NCBI RefSeq assembly: GCF_016808335.1
Contig: NC_053149.1
Span: forward strand, 40,564,118-40,628,117
DNA: 64,000 bases
Reading direction: 5' to 3'
Source of the DNA: Panicum virgatum
Lineage: Eukaryota > Streptophyta > Magnoliopsida > Poales > Poaceae
Of this stretch, positions 22,310 to 33,908 are shown in pieces (position 1 is the stretch's first letter; each line of letters opens with the position of its first letter). Position numbers and translations under genes: made by a program. The notes below the pieces were generated by a model. That model saw nothing but the letters and a program-made list of their open reading frames with translations. It ran no database searches and was not told the DNA's origin.

Positions 22310-25300
22310 GTGAACTACAAAGCCGGTGGAAAACATTGGGTACTTGATAGCGGTTGCTCTCAACACATGACCGGCAATGATAGCATGTTCACCTCTCTTG
22401 AAGACCCCGGCGATCATGAACATGTCACCTATGGTGATAACTCAAGGGGGAAAGTCTTAGGTTTGGGTAGAATAGCAATCTCAAAAGATTTATCTATTTC
22501 TAATGTCTTGTTTGTAGAAGCACTTAGTTTTAATCTTATTTCTATTGCTCAATTATGTGATCTTGGACTAACGTGTACCTTTGACAAGAATGGTATTGTA
22601 GTAACTCTTGAAGAAGACAAGTCATTGGTATTCACGGGGTTTAGGCATGGCAACATTTACTTGGTGGATTTCTTTTCAAAGTAAACAAGCTCCATGACAT
22701 GCCTCTTCACCAAGTCGTCTCTTGGGTGGCTTTGGCATAGAAGAATTGCTCATATTGGCATGAGCAACCTCAAGAAAGCCCACAAGAGAGGGATGATCAC
22801 CGGCTTGAAGGACGTCACATTTGACAAGAATAAGCTATGTAAAGCATGTCAAGCCGGGAAGCAAGTTGTAACACATCATCCCATCAAGACGATGTTGTCT
22901 ACCTACAAGCCGCTCGAGCTACTGCACATGGATCTCTTTGGTCCAACTATATAAAAGAGCATTGGTGGTAACCTCTATTGCCTAGTAATCGTTGATGATT
23001 TTTCACGTTACACTTGGGTAATGTTTCTAGGCGATAAGGGTGAAACTCCGGAAGTCTTCAAGACATTTGCAAGAAGAGCTCAAAGGGAGTACAACTCCCC
23101 AATTGTGAAGATCTGGAGTGACAACGGCACCGAGTTCAAAAATATGAAGATTGAAGAATGGTGCGATGAAGAGGGCATCAAGCATGAATTCTCCGCCACC
23201 TACACGCCTCAACAAAATGGAGTGGTGGAAAGAAAGAACAAGACACTCATCACTCTAGCAAGAGCAATGTTGGATGATTATGGCACGTCCGAGAAGTTTT
23301 GGGCGGAAGCAATCAATACGGCGTGTCATGCATCCAACCGAGTGTATCCCCACCGACTCCTCAAGAAAACTCCATATGAGCTAATCACTGGGAAGAAACC
23401 AAATATATCATACTTTCGAGTTTTTGGTTGCAAATGCTTCATCTATAAGAAGAAAAGGCTCGGTAAGTTTGAAAGTAGATGTGATGAAGGTTTCTTTCTT
23501 GGTTATGCATCAAACTCCAAAGCATATAGAGTATTCAATCAAATCTCCGGGTTAGTTGAAGAAATATGTGATGTGGAGTTTGATGAATCTAATGGCTCCC
23601 AAGAGGAGGTTGTTGGCTGTGACAATGTAGGTGCTGAGGAGATTGATGAAGCTTTGAAAAAGATGTCCATTGGGGATATCAATCCGAAAGAGGTGCATGA
23701 AGACAATGATCAAGGGGGAAGACCTTCCTCATCTACACCAAGCACCTCCACAGCACCCCAAGTGGATGAAGAACAAGAAAAAGATGATCCACAAACTCAA
23801 GAAGATGTGCCAACGCCAACACCCCAAGTCCAAGAACAAGAAGAGCAAAATGTTCCACCACAAGCACAAGTCACCCATGATCCACCACAACAAGCATCCA
23901 CACAAGTACTGCTAGTGAAGCATGGTCGCATCTCCAAGGATCATCCAATTGGTCAAATCATTGGTAGTCCTTCCAAGGGAGTAAGAACTCGCTCTAATCA
24001 TGCTTCATTTTGCGAATATTACTCGTTTGTTTCTTGTATTGAACCCACTAGCATAGAGGAAGCACTTGAGGACTCGGATTGGGTGATGGCCATGCAAGAA
24101 GAATTGAACAACTTCACCCGCAATGAAGTTTGGGTCCTCGAAGCTCCTCCGAAAGACAAGAACATCATCGGCACTAAGTGGGTCTTTCGAAACAAGCAAG
24201 ATGAACATGGGGTGGTGATACGCAACAAAGCAAGACTTGTGGCAAAAGGGTTTTCTCAAGTCGAAAGTTTGGATTTTGGTGAAACTTTTGCTCCGGTCGC
24301 AAGACTTGAAGCTATCCGCATCCTTCTTGCTTACTCTTCACATCATAATATTAAGTTATATCAAATGGATGTGAAAAGTGCATTCTTAAATGGCATTATT
24401 AACGAACTTGTTTATGTTGAGCAACCTCCCGGGTTTGAAGATCCGAGGAATCCTAACCATGTTTATAGGTTGCACAAGGCACTCTATGGGCTCAAACAAG
24501 CTCCAAGGGCTTGGTATGAGAGGCTTCGTGACTTCCTAATCATGCAAGGCTTCAAGATCGGGAGGGTGGACACCACATTGTTCACAAAAGACGTCAACGG
24601 GGATCTTTCATTTGTCAAATTTATGTTGACGATATTATCTTTAGCTCAACTAATGATTCACTAAGCCATGAGTTTGCTACCATGATGTCTAGAGAATTCG
24701 AGATGTCCATGATTGGCGAATTGACCTTCTTCCTTGGTTTTCAAGTCAAACAATTGAAGAAAGGGACATTCATCCATCAAGAAAAGTATACTAAAGATAT
24801 CTTGAAGAAGTTCAAGATGGATGAGTGCAAGCCAATCAAGACACCCATGGCAACCAATGGGCATCTCGACTTGGATGTGGACGGTAAACCGGTTGATCAA
24901 TCCCTCTATCATTCTATGACAGGGTCTTTGCTTTACCTTACCACATCTAGGCCCGATATAATGTTTAGTGTGTGCTTATGTGCCCGCTTTCAAGCAAACC
25001 CAAAGGAATCACACCTCTCGGCTGTGAATAGGATCATTCGGTATCTCAAGCACACCCCTAGCATAGGCTTGTGGTACCCCAAAGGCGCTAGCTTAGATCT
25101 CTTGGGATACTCGGATTCTGATTTTGCCGGAAGCCGTGTGGATCGCAAGAGTACCTCCGGGGGTTGCCACTTGCTTGGGCGTTCTCTAGTTTCTTGGTCG
25201 AGTAAGAAGCAAAATTCGGTGGCTTTGTCCACCGCGGAAGCGGAATATATAGCGGCCGGTGCATGTTGTGCCCAAATCCTATATACGAAGCAAACCCTTT

Positions 25301-25575
25301 TGGACTTTGGTGTGAAACTAGATAGGATCCCACTCCTTTGTGACAATGAAAGTGCCGTAAAAATTGCCAAAAATCCGATTCAACACTCTCGCACAAAGCA
25401 CATTGATATTCGCCATCACTTCTTGCGTGATCACAAAGCCAAAGGAGACATATCTCTTCAAGGTGTGAGATCCGAGGAGCAATTGGCAGATATTTTCACA
25501 AAACCATTAGACAAGAGTACTTTTGTAAGGCTAAGGAATGAGCTTAATGTGTTAGATGCGGCAAACGTCATGTAA
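22310..25575 (+). pseudogene. pol of the SIRE-like element, broken
   Basis: Domains in order: aspartic protease (WVLDSGCSQHMTG, near 22340), integrase zinc finger (H..H..CKAC near 22740-22850), integrase core ([30 protein letters not shown]), reverse transcriptase ([23 protein letters not shown]; the YVDD box near 24625) and RNase H (GYSDSDFAG; STAEAEYIA; DNESAVKIA), ending ADIFTKPLD near 25510. Lesions: change of frame between gag and protease, TAA at 22682-22684 and 22952-22954, and a one-base frame change just before YVDD near 24617, after which the frame runs open from 24682 to 25575. Confidence 0.9.
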
Positions 25576-26204
25576 GTTGCCATGTCATATAGAAAAATGC
25601 ATATATATAGGACACTTGTCTAACCATGGTAAGATAGTGATGAGCAAGGGTTTAGCTAGAGGTGGTGGTCCACTTGTTTTCCTCTAGGCTTGTAGAAAGG
25701 CTCATCATGAAGAAGCTTCCCGTGGGTTCAAACTTGATAAGTAGATCTTGAATTCTAGTTATGCATTTCTTGTCATATAGATGTGCACTTCATGTTTACT
25801 TTACTTTCGCATGTGGTTGTAGCTTGCACCATCATTGTATGCGTAAGGGTCACAAAGGAGATCACTTGATGAAAATGAGATTTGTTTCATATACAAGATC
25901 TTAATTCATGAAAATTGAAAAGAGCAAAGTGTTAGGTGCGTTATTGCCTAGTGAGTCATGTCATGATGAATTTGAAGCTCTCTATCTTCAATATTCCTAT
26001 GACAAGGCTCATACATTTTATTTGGCACTTTGTCTCGCTTTGCGGCTTTTTCCTTGTGTTTGAAAAGAAAATTATTTAAGCTAGTGTGCTATCCTATTTA
26101 TTTTGAGGGGTAACTATGCAAGTCCATTAACTTGAGTTTATTTGAATTTTATAAGTTCATTGGACTTAGCATAGAAGAGTGAGCTGAGAGAAGGGTTTTT
26201 GGGT
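25576..26204. other. Spacer between pol and array, no gene seen
   Basis: AT-rich sequence with no reading frame I recognise. It lies between the end of pol and the palindromic array, and would be untranslated leader or intron sequence for the third reading frame if that is expressed from a spliced RNA. Confidence 0.5.
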
Positions 26205-26515
26205 TCGCCGGTTAAACCGACGTTCAAAGGATCTATACCCATCGGTTTAACCGGCGTTACTAAGTTTCTGTCTCAGCTCAGTCGAATCAGGCGTTCAACC
26301 GGCGTATGCAAAAGTCAGAACATCGGATCAACCGGTGAACGTAACACTGATCTGACCTGTCAATCAACCGGTGCTAGCAGCATTCAACCGGCGAGTTCAA
26401 AGTGATTTACATCGGTTCAACCAGCGTTCAGATGAGTTCTTGCTGGAGTCTCGGGTGAACTACACCGATGCAATCAACCGACGCTCAAGACCTAGTCATC
26501 GGTTTAACCGGCGTT
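26205..26515. repeat. Internal CGGTTNAACCGGCG repeat array
   Basis: About ten short inverted units of the form CGGTTAAACCGACG, ATCGGTTTAACCGGCG or TCAACCGGCG lie between pol and the third frame. They resemble the LTR array units but mostly carry ACCGGC rather than ACCGAC. They sit just upstream of the GC-rich start of the third reading frame, which suggests a second promoter-like or structural element. The role is unknown. Confidence 0.55.
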
Positions 26516-27007
26516 AAAGAAAAATGCGGGGTCCACATGTCATATATGTGTCTTGCCCGCGGTCGCCTGCCTCACTTCCTCTGGTTTTCCTGACTCAGCG
26601 CCGCCGCCGGTTCCGCCTCCCCATTACCGCCGCTACACCTCGCCGCCGCCCGTGCATGCCGTCATCAGCGCTCCACGCGCCGTGCGCCTTCCACGCCGCC
26701 GACCAGCAGCCGCCGCCGCCGATCCACGCCCGCGTGGCCGCCGCCCGTGCTCCGCCTGCACTCGCCCGTGCCGTTCTCCTCGCACCGCCGCAGGCCATCC
26801 TCGCCACCAGCGCCGCCCACGCCGACGCCCATGAAGCCGCGCCTCCACGCCACATGCCGCAGCCGCGCCTCCACGCCACACGCCACAGCCGCAGTACACA
26901 CTCACGCTCAGCGCTCATCAAGTGTTCGACGATTTTCCTGAGCCGCTCTTCGCACTGCTTCCGCTCTGCGTTTGCGTTCCCACACACCTGCGCCACCGCC
27001 AGTCGAG

Positions 27008-29551
27008 ATGTGTCGCGAGAAGAGGAAGGGAAAGGAAGTTGTGGTCAAGAAGCCAGTCCACAAGCGGACTCGCGCAGAGAGAGAGAGAGGCCGAGAGGGC
27101 CGAGATGGTGGCCCAGGCCGCCGAGGAGCAGGCATCTGGCCGTGCTCGCCCGTTCGCGATCAGAGAGCAGCCAGCTAGGGGCAGGGGCAGAGGCCGAGGT
27201 ATGGGCAGGGTCAGAGGTGCTAGGGCCACTACACAGCAGACCGAGGGTGATTCGTCTGAGGGGGAGCCGACAGCTGCAGAGTCAGATCACTCAGTTTCAG
27301 ATGCAGATTCAGATGCAGCGCAGTCAGAGCAGACTCAGGGGTAGAGGACACAGGGGTCACCGACTCTATGACGTTCTGGCCGCACTCGGCAGACATCCCC
27401 AGCAGGAGAGTCTTCACCAGCGACCGAGCGTCGCACTGGACCGAGGACGCGAGGAGGTCACCAGCCACAGGAGCCTCGCAGGTCTGCAGCAGCAGCAGCA
27501 GCTCGTAGAGCCGAGGCCCTAGAGGCCGAGCGCGTAGTGTTCCGTATGGACATTGTTGTGCGTCTGGAGCCAGGTGTGCTACTCAGAACTTGACCAAGGA
27601 CAATGCGGCGAAGGTCAAGAGGCTCAGGTGGAGTGTTGGGGAGGACTGGTTCCCCGTGACCCGTGACAGCAGGGTCGACCGTAGGTTCTGGACACTACTT
27701 CAGGCCAGCTTCTACGAGACCTACCAGAGGCGGTGGCACAGGATCTTCCCACACAGAGTGCTTGACTGGGTGTCACTGAGGACAGCCGCAGGGGGAGCAG
27801 ACATCAGAGAGCACTTTGCTCACTTCAGAGGCCTGCCCAGGTTACTTCAGATAGAGCAGAACAGATATATCGAGGACTGGGTCAGAGTTTTCTATGCAAC
27901 AGCCTGGATCGCTCCCGAGCGTAGAGCCGTACACTTTGTTTTTGGAGGCCAGGTCTTTGGTCTGTCCAGGGCGACGATAGCAGGGATTCTCGGAGTTGAC
28001 TTGGCCGACATCTCCCTGCACGAGATGTTATACGGAGATGCAGATCCACCGCGCAGAGCTATGATTGGCGGGATTGCACCTTCTCACGAGGCGATCTCTC
28101 AGTGCTTCCGCCAGCCGTTTCCAGCGTCGTATGCCAGAGTGCCCAGCTTGCTGACCCCAGAGGCGTACGCAGTTCACATGGCCCTCTGGAGGACGTTGTT
28201 GCCGAGGAGTGGCTACCTAGAGGGGTTTACAGGCCTGCAGCAGCTACTACTTCTACACATCCTCACTCACGAGCCTTTCGACATTGTTGACTTCATTTTG
28301 GCTGAGATCGAGGATGTGATCACTGACGGGATGGGTGTTGTGCGACAGTTTCCGTATGCTCACTGGATTAGTTATATCTGTTCTATGATCATGCCAGCTG
28401 AGTCGCCCGTCAGTGCAGTCTACCATCAGGACGAGGCTCCCCGGTTCCTAGTTTACCGTCCGACAGCTCCCCAGGACCGGAGGAGGGGCAGACAGGCAGA
28501 GAGAGCTGCCATGGCATAGTTGTCACCAAAGGCACAGGCCCGAGTGGCTCAGGAGGATGAGGCACTGCTAGCTGCCGAGGCACAGCTTCCCGGAGGAGAT
28601 GATGAGATACACTGGTCTGAGCTTGAGTCAGACTCCTCCGAGGATGCCGAGTACTTTCCTGCAGCACCCGCCAGTCACGACCACGAGGCAGGAGGGTCCA
28701 GAGAGCCAGCCCCAGAGTCACCCGCTGCTGCTACAGTCACAGAGTCCCAGGTGACTCAGCCGTCCGAGCTTACCTCTCTCCTACAGCAGCTTGTCACTCA
28801 GCAGAGAGAGGATCGGATAGCACAGGAGGAGGCCAGGAGAGCCCATGAGGCTCAGCTTGCAGCGATACAGAGGAAGGCCGCCCGAGAGCGTGCTGCAGCG
28901 GAGGAGCATTTTGTCGGGCTCATCGACCGAGTATCACAGAGGACAGACGCTCAGTTTCAGCAGATGCAGCAGGGGATGATGGCGATGTTCGGGATGATTA
29001 CACAGCTTTACACTCACACCAGACTCGCCCCGCAGCAGCCAGGACAGCCAGGCCTTCAGGGTGTTGGAGCACCTCAGCTTGCAGTCACTCCAGCTCCAGC
29101 GCCCACTGCAGCTCCAGCTACTACAGCGACACCGGAGACCACGTTCTTGATGTCTGCACTCCTTGGGTCTGCCGATCGTCCGCTCTTCTCACCACTGCCA
29201 GCGACTTCACTCTTCCAGGACTCTCCGTCGGCAGTTCAGTCAGTCGCCCTCCCCGTCGTACCACAGACACTACCTTCAGGGGGAGGAGGAGAGGGGTCTT
29301 TACTTCAGCAGTCGACACAACCGGCAGCTTCAACACTTACAACTTCAGATGTTGACACATCTTCTGCTGAGCCGGTTACCACTTCTACGGACCCTCTTCC
29401 AGGCAGTGCCAGCACGAGAGCCTCGACGACAGCTACACCCCCAGTCAGCTCCGACCAGCAGCTTCCGTCTGTCACTGAGGGTTCACCGTCCGACGACGAC
29501 GATGACGACCCGGACCGCTTCCTTGTCGTGCCACGACAGCCGGATCAGTAG
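27008..29551 (+). pseudogene. Third, 3' reading frame of the SIRE-like element
   Basis: Begins near ATG 27008 (KGKEVVVKKPVHKR) with an Arg/Gly-rich, then acidic segment (GRGRGRGMGRVRG; SDADSDAAQ). This part is broken by frame changes between about 27070 and 27590. A long frame follows, 27590-28519 (SFYETYQRRWHRIFPHRVLD; IEDWVRVFYATAWIAPERR), a style I associate with the 'putative plant transposon protein' domain. It ends at a TAG (28517-28519) but stays open in the same frame to 29551, with an Ala/Glu/Gln coiled-coil-like segment (RRAHEAQLAAIQRKAARERA) and a Pro/Thr/Ser-rich acidic tail. No signal peptide or clear membrane segment is seen, so 'env-like' is a positional label only. Function is unknown. 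Confidence 0.65.
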
Positions 29552-29847
29552 CTCGCCTTTTTGGTGCTTTGATGCCAAAGGGGGAGAGAGTCAGGGGGAG
29601 TTGGAGTCAGGGGGAGGGTAGAGTTAGAGAGAGCTCGTAGTTATGAGGACTTTGATGTTTTATTCTCATTTGGTGTTAATTCATGGATATGTACTTTTGT
29701 CGCTTGAGTATGCTGTGGTTTGAGACATATCTATGGATTTCGTTTGAGCCGTTGAGCTCTTTGGTCCTTTTTCGAGTTTGCTTGTGTTTATCCTGTTTTA
29801 TCTTTCTCGCTCTCTCGTTATTTATGCTTGTGTTGTCATCAATCACC

Positions 29848-29861
29848 AAAAAGGGGGAGAT
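29848..29861 (+). other. Polypurine tract of the SIRE-like element
   Basis: AAAAAGGGGGAGAT directly precedes the 3' LTR start TGTAAGCATC, as expected for the plus-strand primer of a copia element. Confidence 0.8.
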
Positions 29862-31544
29862 TGTAAGCATCTAGGCCCTCAAGGTATGTTTCGGTGATTA
29901 ATGACAACCATTATTGTGACTACTGAGTTTGTGCAGCTTAATAGATCATTATCGCTCATTTGGTCATATGTCAAAAGAGGCCCCTAAATTTCGTTATTCA
30001 AAAAGGCGATCTCGGTATTCATCTCAAATATATAACAAGACTAAGGATCTTTCTAGTCCTAAGTGTCGTAAGGTTGAGAAGGACACTTAGGTTAGTATAG
30101 GTTTTATAGTTTTGTAGTGATCGCACTATTAAGAGGGGTTAAGGTCAAGTAACTTGAGCATGGACATGGTCATTTGAAAATGGATGCACACTATGGTCAC
30201 TCAGGTTTCTAGAAGTACAAATAAGTGGTTTTCAACTTATATCTCAAGAATATTTGGATTTCACTCAAGACTCAAATCAAAAAAGGCAAAATCAGAAAAA
30301 GTCTATACACCGGTTTAACCGACGCTTCCACTTTTCTATACGTCGGTTAAACACAGTCAGCAGAGTCTGGACAGGTTCTATACACCGGTTAAACCGATGT
30401 TGTTTGAATTAACGTCGGTGCATTAGTCCAGAGTTGGTTTTTCCAGGGCATTTCAAGTTCAATACACCGGTTAAACCGACGCTGTTTGAAATGAGACGTC
30501 GGTGCAATTGACCAGTGAGATGGTTTTTTCAGGGATTTCAGAAGTTGTACTCACCGGTTAAACCGACGATGGTTTTGAGTTAACGTCGGTGCAGTTGTCC
30601 AGAGACTTGGTTTTTCAGTTGATCAGTGGACAACTACACTCACCGGTTAAACCGATGATACGTCGGTTAATCTGCTCGAGTTGTAACGGCTAGTTTTCAG
30701 AATGGGCAGTTTACATTCATCGGTTAAACCGACGCTGGCTATTGGAGGATCGTCGGATTAACCGGCGCTACGCAGTTTTCTGGCAGCTTTTCTCCAATGG
30801 CTCTATTCGTGTGAGCTGCCTATATATACCCCTCCAATGGGTCATTTTGCACTCTCTTGACACCAGGCTACATTCATACACTATACTCTTGTTGAGAGCC
30901 ACCTTGAGCTTCATCATTCACATATTTGTTCATTCAATCAATCAAGAAGCAAGACTAAGGACTTGAGCAGAGAGAAGCTTGTGTGCATCCGTTCTTGGTG
31001 ATCGGTTCTTGCTCAACTGAAGACCCTAGCTTGTTACTCTTGGTGATTGGCAGCACCTAGGCGATCTTGGTGATTGAAGGTGTTTCTTCCGGAGCTTGCC
31101 AACGATTGTGGGAGCCCGAAGAAGGTTGTACGTGGCTTGAGCTCCACCACGCCGGGATGGTGAACGGAGACTCTTAGTGAGCGCCCTCGTCTCGGTGACT
31201 TGGGAGGTGACAAGACTCTTAGTGAGTGTCACAACGTGGATTAGGGGTGTGTGCCAACACATCGACACCACGGGAAAAAATCCAGTTGTCTCTTGCCCAC
31301 TCTTTACTTTCAAGCACTTACATTCATGCAATTATTCATGTGCTTGACCTTAGAGATCATAGCTTAGCTCTACCTTGCTTAGTTTCTTATCTAGTTGTTT
31401 CTTCGTAAGCTTGTGTGGTTTGCTTAGCTAGCCGGTTAGTGAATTGAGCCTTACTAGTATTGCATAGGTTAAGGTTGCTTTACTTTGTTTTAGAGATTTG
31501 AAAAAGGCCCAATTCACCCCCCTCTTGGTCCATCGATCCTTACA
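29862..31544 (+). repeat. 3' LTR of the SIRE-like element
   Basis: 1,683 bp, ends CCTTACA, then the target duplication CAGTG. The array is at 30308-30769 and the TATA box at 30821-30828. It is nearly identical to the 5' LTR. Confidence 0.9.
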
Positions 31545-31549
31545 CAGTG

Positions 31550-32262
31550 GTGAGGCCTTGATAGAACTTCTGGACGACATCCTCCCTTGAGAACTTGTGA
31601 TGAGGTACGGCACGGATGTAGTCATTGAAGCGCTCATAGACTTCCGCAATAGTCTCCGTCGGGGCTTGCGCGAATGCTGCAATCTTGTTGCGCAGAATCT
31701 GGGTCTTGCCCGGCGAGTAGAACTCCGTCGTGAATTCTTTCATCAAGGACTCCTAATTTTGCACCGTGCGCGGTGGTAGAGAATGAAACCATTGCAACGC
31801 TCTCCCAAGTAGAGAGAACGGAAAGAGCCTCGCTCTTATTTGATCTTGAGTCATCCCTTGCATGTCGAAGGTGCGGCATAGTTGGAGGAATGCTTGAAGA
31901 TGTAGATTAGCGTCTTCTTTTCTAGTGAAGGGCGAGCTTTGCACCATCCTTATGATTGAAGGCTTGATCTCGAACGGAACTCCAATGTTGTCGAGATTTT
32001 GGATCGGCAAGTCCCGAACGTCCGGAGTGCATAGCTCTCCGATCGTACGCTCCGGCTCCGGTAGCGCCATCCCTTGGTGAAGTGGCGCCTCCTTTGGACT
32101 TGTTGGTGGAGTTACTTGAGGTGAAGACGATGAATCGTCGGCTTCAACTTTTGGATCTACTAGTTCCGGCTTCCTTGATCGTGCTTCTCGTCTCCTTTGC
32201 CTGTAAATTTTTTCTGGATCATCCACAAAAATTTCGGGTTTGTTGGAGATGCTCCCGTCCAT
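31550..32262 (-). pseudogene. gag N-terminus of the Athila-like element
   Basis: Minus-strand frame from the ATG at 32262 with an acidic, Pro/Ser-rich start and then a Ty3/gypsy gag core (IRMVQSSPFTRKEDANLHLQ; FPFSLLGRALQWFHSLPPR). An in-frame TAG at 31753-31755 follows RTVQN. The same frame continues (FTTEFYSPGKTQILRNKIAA; NDYIRAVPHHKFSREDVVQK) until the copia element cuts it at 31549; the remainder is at 18429-16718. It would form the capsid, but is disabled by the stop and the insertion. Confidence 0.8.
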
Positions 32263-32484
32263 CTCCTGTTAGGGGTTAGTGAAAAAAGAAAAATATATAC
32301 GAGATCTAAAAGATGAATATAAAAGAAAAATAAAGCAAAATCTAGATTAGATTGATTTTCGTGGAATAGATCCGTTTTTTTAGTTAGTTAGCTCAGAAAA
32401 ATAAGAGATCTAAAAAAAAGTCAAAAAAAGAAAAATCAAGAAATATTTACGAATGCAAGTAAGATTGGATCTTAAATCGATGGT

Positions 32485-32502
32485 TCCCCGGCAACGGCGC
32501 CA
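32485..32502 (-). other. Primer binding site, tRNA-Asp
   Basis: On the minus strand TGGCGCCGTTGCCGGGGA lies 8 bp inside the 5' LTR. It is complementary to the 3' end of plant tRNA-Asp (CCCCGGCAACGGCGCCA), the primer known for Athila and Tat lineages. Confidence 0.85.
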
Positions 32503-32510
32503 GAAAAGCT

Positions 32511-33907
32511 TGTTGACGCTCCTTAGCGCCCCCGATTTATATACCGCAAGCGCACGGTTTCGTGTAGCTTTTCCCTCAGAGTATTCCCCCAAGGTTTATC
32601 AATCCACGGAACCAAAGAGACAAGAAACAATCTACTAGCATACAGATTCCTTTGTGTTGAGATGGTGAAAACGAATCTAATCTATTAAAAACGACAAACA
32701 CCGAAGGTACCAATCTAGATCACCTAGATCATGCATATGTTGTAATTCCAGCTAGATGAAGTGAAGTAAGGTAGATGTGAATCTCAATGAAAAGCCTCTT
32801 TAAACCCAAAATCTCCAATCCGATCCCTCGATACTCCGCATACTCTGTGGAGACGGCCTGTCACGACGCCCCCATTTTGAACGAAATACCCTGAAGCAAG
32901 TCGAATCCCCTTTGGTAGTTCCGCCATGAACCTTTAGCCACCATGACTACAAGATCATGCTAAGCGATCTATCTTGATAATAGATCTAGGATGAAGCAAA
33001 CCCAAAGAAAAAAACGAAATTGAAAGAGAGAACATGGTCGCTAAACATTCGGAATCACAAATAACTTCACCATGAATGATTGTACATCACAAGATCACAA
33101 CCGGGGCCCTACCTTGATCTTGATGATCCTAGCTCCAGAACTCCGATGTGGTCTTCCTTGCAAGGTTCCCACGTCAGCTAGGGCGAACCCTAGACAACTA
33201 GCACGACCCTCGGCTCTCCGAGAGGTGTCCCTCTATCTTCTCTGCTCCTTGGCGTCGTCTCTCGAATTGATCTCTGCGTGAACCTTGGGGAGGGGTCTTT
33301 AAATAGCCTCAGGGAACCCTCGATCAAAGGGGAGGTCGAACCGACCTAGAAAAGGGCTGGGCCGGCCGGCCCAATGAGCCTAGGCTGGCCGGCCTGGCTC
33401 TTTCCTCCGCCGGCTCGTGCTCATCTTTCTCCCCAAGTCTCCTAGAATCTTCTAGAGTTTATGTCTTTCACGATTGCACCCCATTAGACGTCATTATCTT
33501 CGAGATTTCTTCGAGGAGAAGGATATGATGGAAAATCCTTCCTTAAATATCTCTTTGCTTTGCTTAACCCCGAAGTATCTTGATCTTATCTTGTGGGCTT
33601 TGTCTTTTGGGCTTCATTGGAGGGTGCATGTGCATGAACGGGCCTCTAATCATCATGGCCTTCGATCCTTTGTTCGGGCTTTGGCCTTCGTCTTTCTTCG
33701 TGTCATCGCGTCATCGTGGGCTCGCCATTTCATGCTCCAAAATTGGTCAAAAACCTGCAAAAACGAAGTACCTCCAAAATATATGTGCAAACGCGAAAAC
33801 GACGAATAATTGGGCCGAGGTTAGGATGGTTAGTGATTATGATATTAAATTAATGCCATTATCAAAGTTAAACAGGGGATAAAATGGATACTTAAGGGGC
33901 GTCAACA
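32511..33907 (-). repeat. 5' LTR of the Athila-like element
   Basis: 1,397 bp, followed by the target duplication ACTAG. It has the same GGCCGGCC palindrome pair as the other LTR, with the second member altered (about 33358-33372 and 33383-33395). Confidence 0.85.
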
Positions 33908-33908
33908 A

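Larger units (their letters stand above)
18435..31544 (+). mobile_element. SIRE/Maximus-like Ty1/copia element, nested
   Basis: 13,110 bp with LTRs of equal length (1,683 bp; 18435-20117 and 29862-31544) and a perfect 5 bp target duplication CAGTG (18430-18434, 31545-31549) inside the gag of the Athila-like element. By eye the LTRs differ at only about 15 positions, under 1%, so it is a young insertion. Order: LTR, primer site for initiator tRNA-Met, gag, protease, integrase, reverse transcriptase, RNase H, a long spacer, a third reading frame, polypurine tract, LTR. The integrase-before-RT order and the third 3' frame place it in the SIRE/Maximus group. Several stops and frameshifts make the polyprotein non-functional. 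Confidence 0.9.
10405..33907 (-). mobile_element. Athila-like Ty3/gypsy element lacking pol
   Basis: LTRs lie at 10405-11822 and 32511-33907, with a perfect 5 bp target duplication ACTAG outside them (10400-10404, 33908-33912). The polypurine tract (11823-11833) and a primer site matching tRNA-Asp (32485-32502) show that it runs on the minus strand. Without the nested copia element (18435-31544) it is about 10.4 kb. Internal coding is limited to a broken gag-protease (32262-31550 and 18429-16718) and an Athila ORF1-like region (15354-13712). I find no reverse transcriptase, RNase H or integrase. The element is therefore non-autonomous and would depend on enzymes from a relative. Confidence 0.85.

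Noticed and set aside
26524..27522. 332-codon plus-strand frame, rich in Pro, Ala, His and Arg
   Set aside because: Composition is that of GC-biased DNA; the fragments in other frames (RGRGRGMGRVRG and the acidic run) fit the third element frame better.
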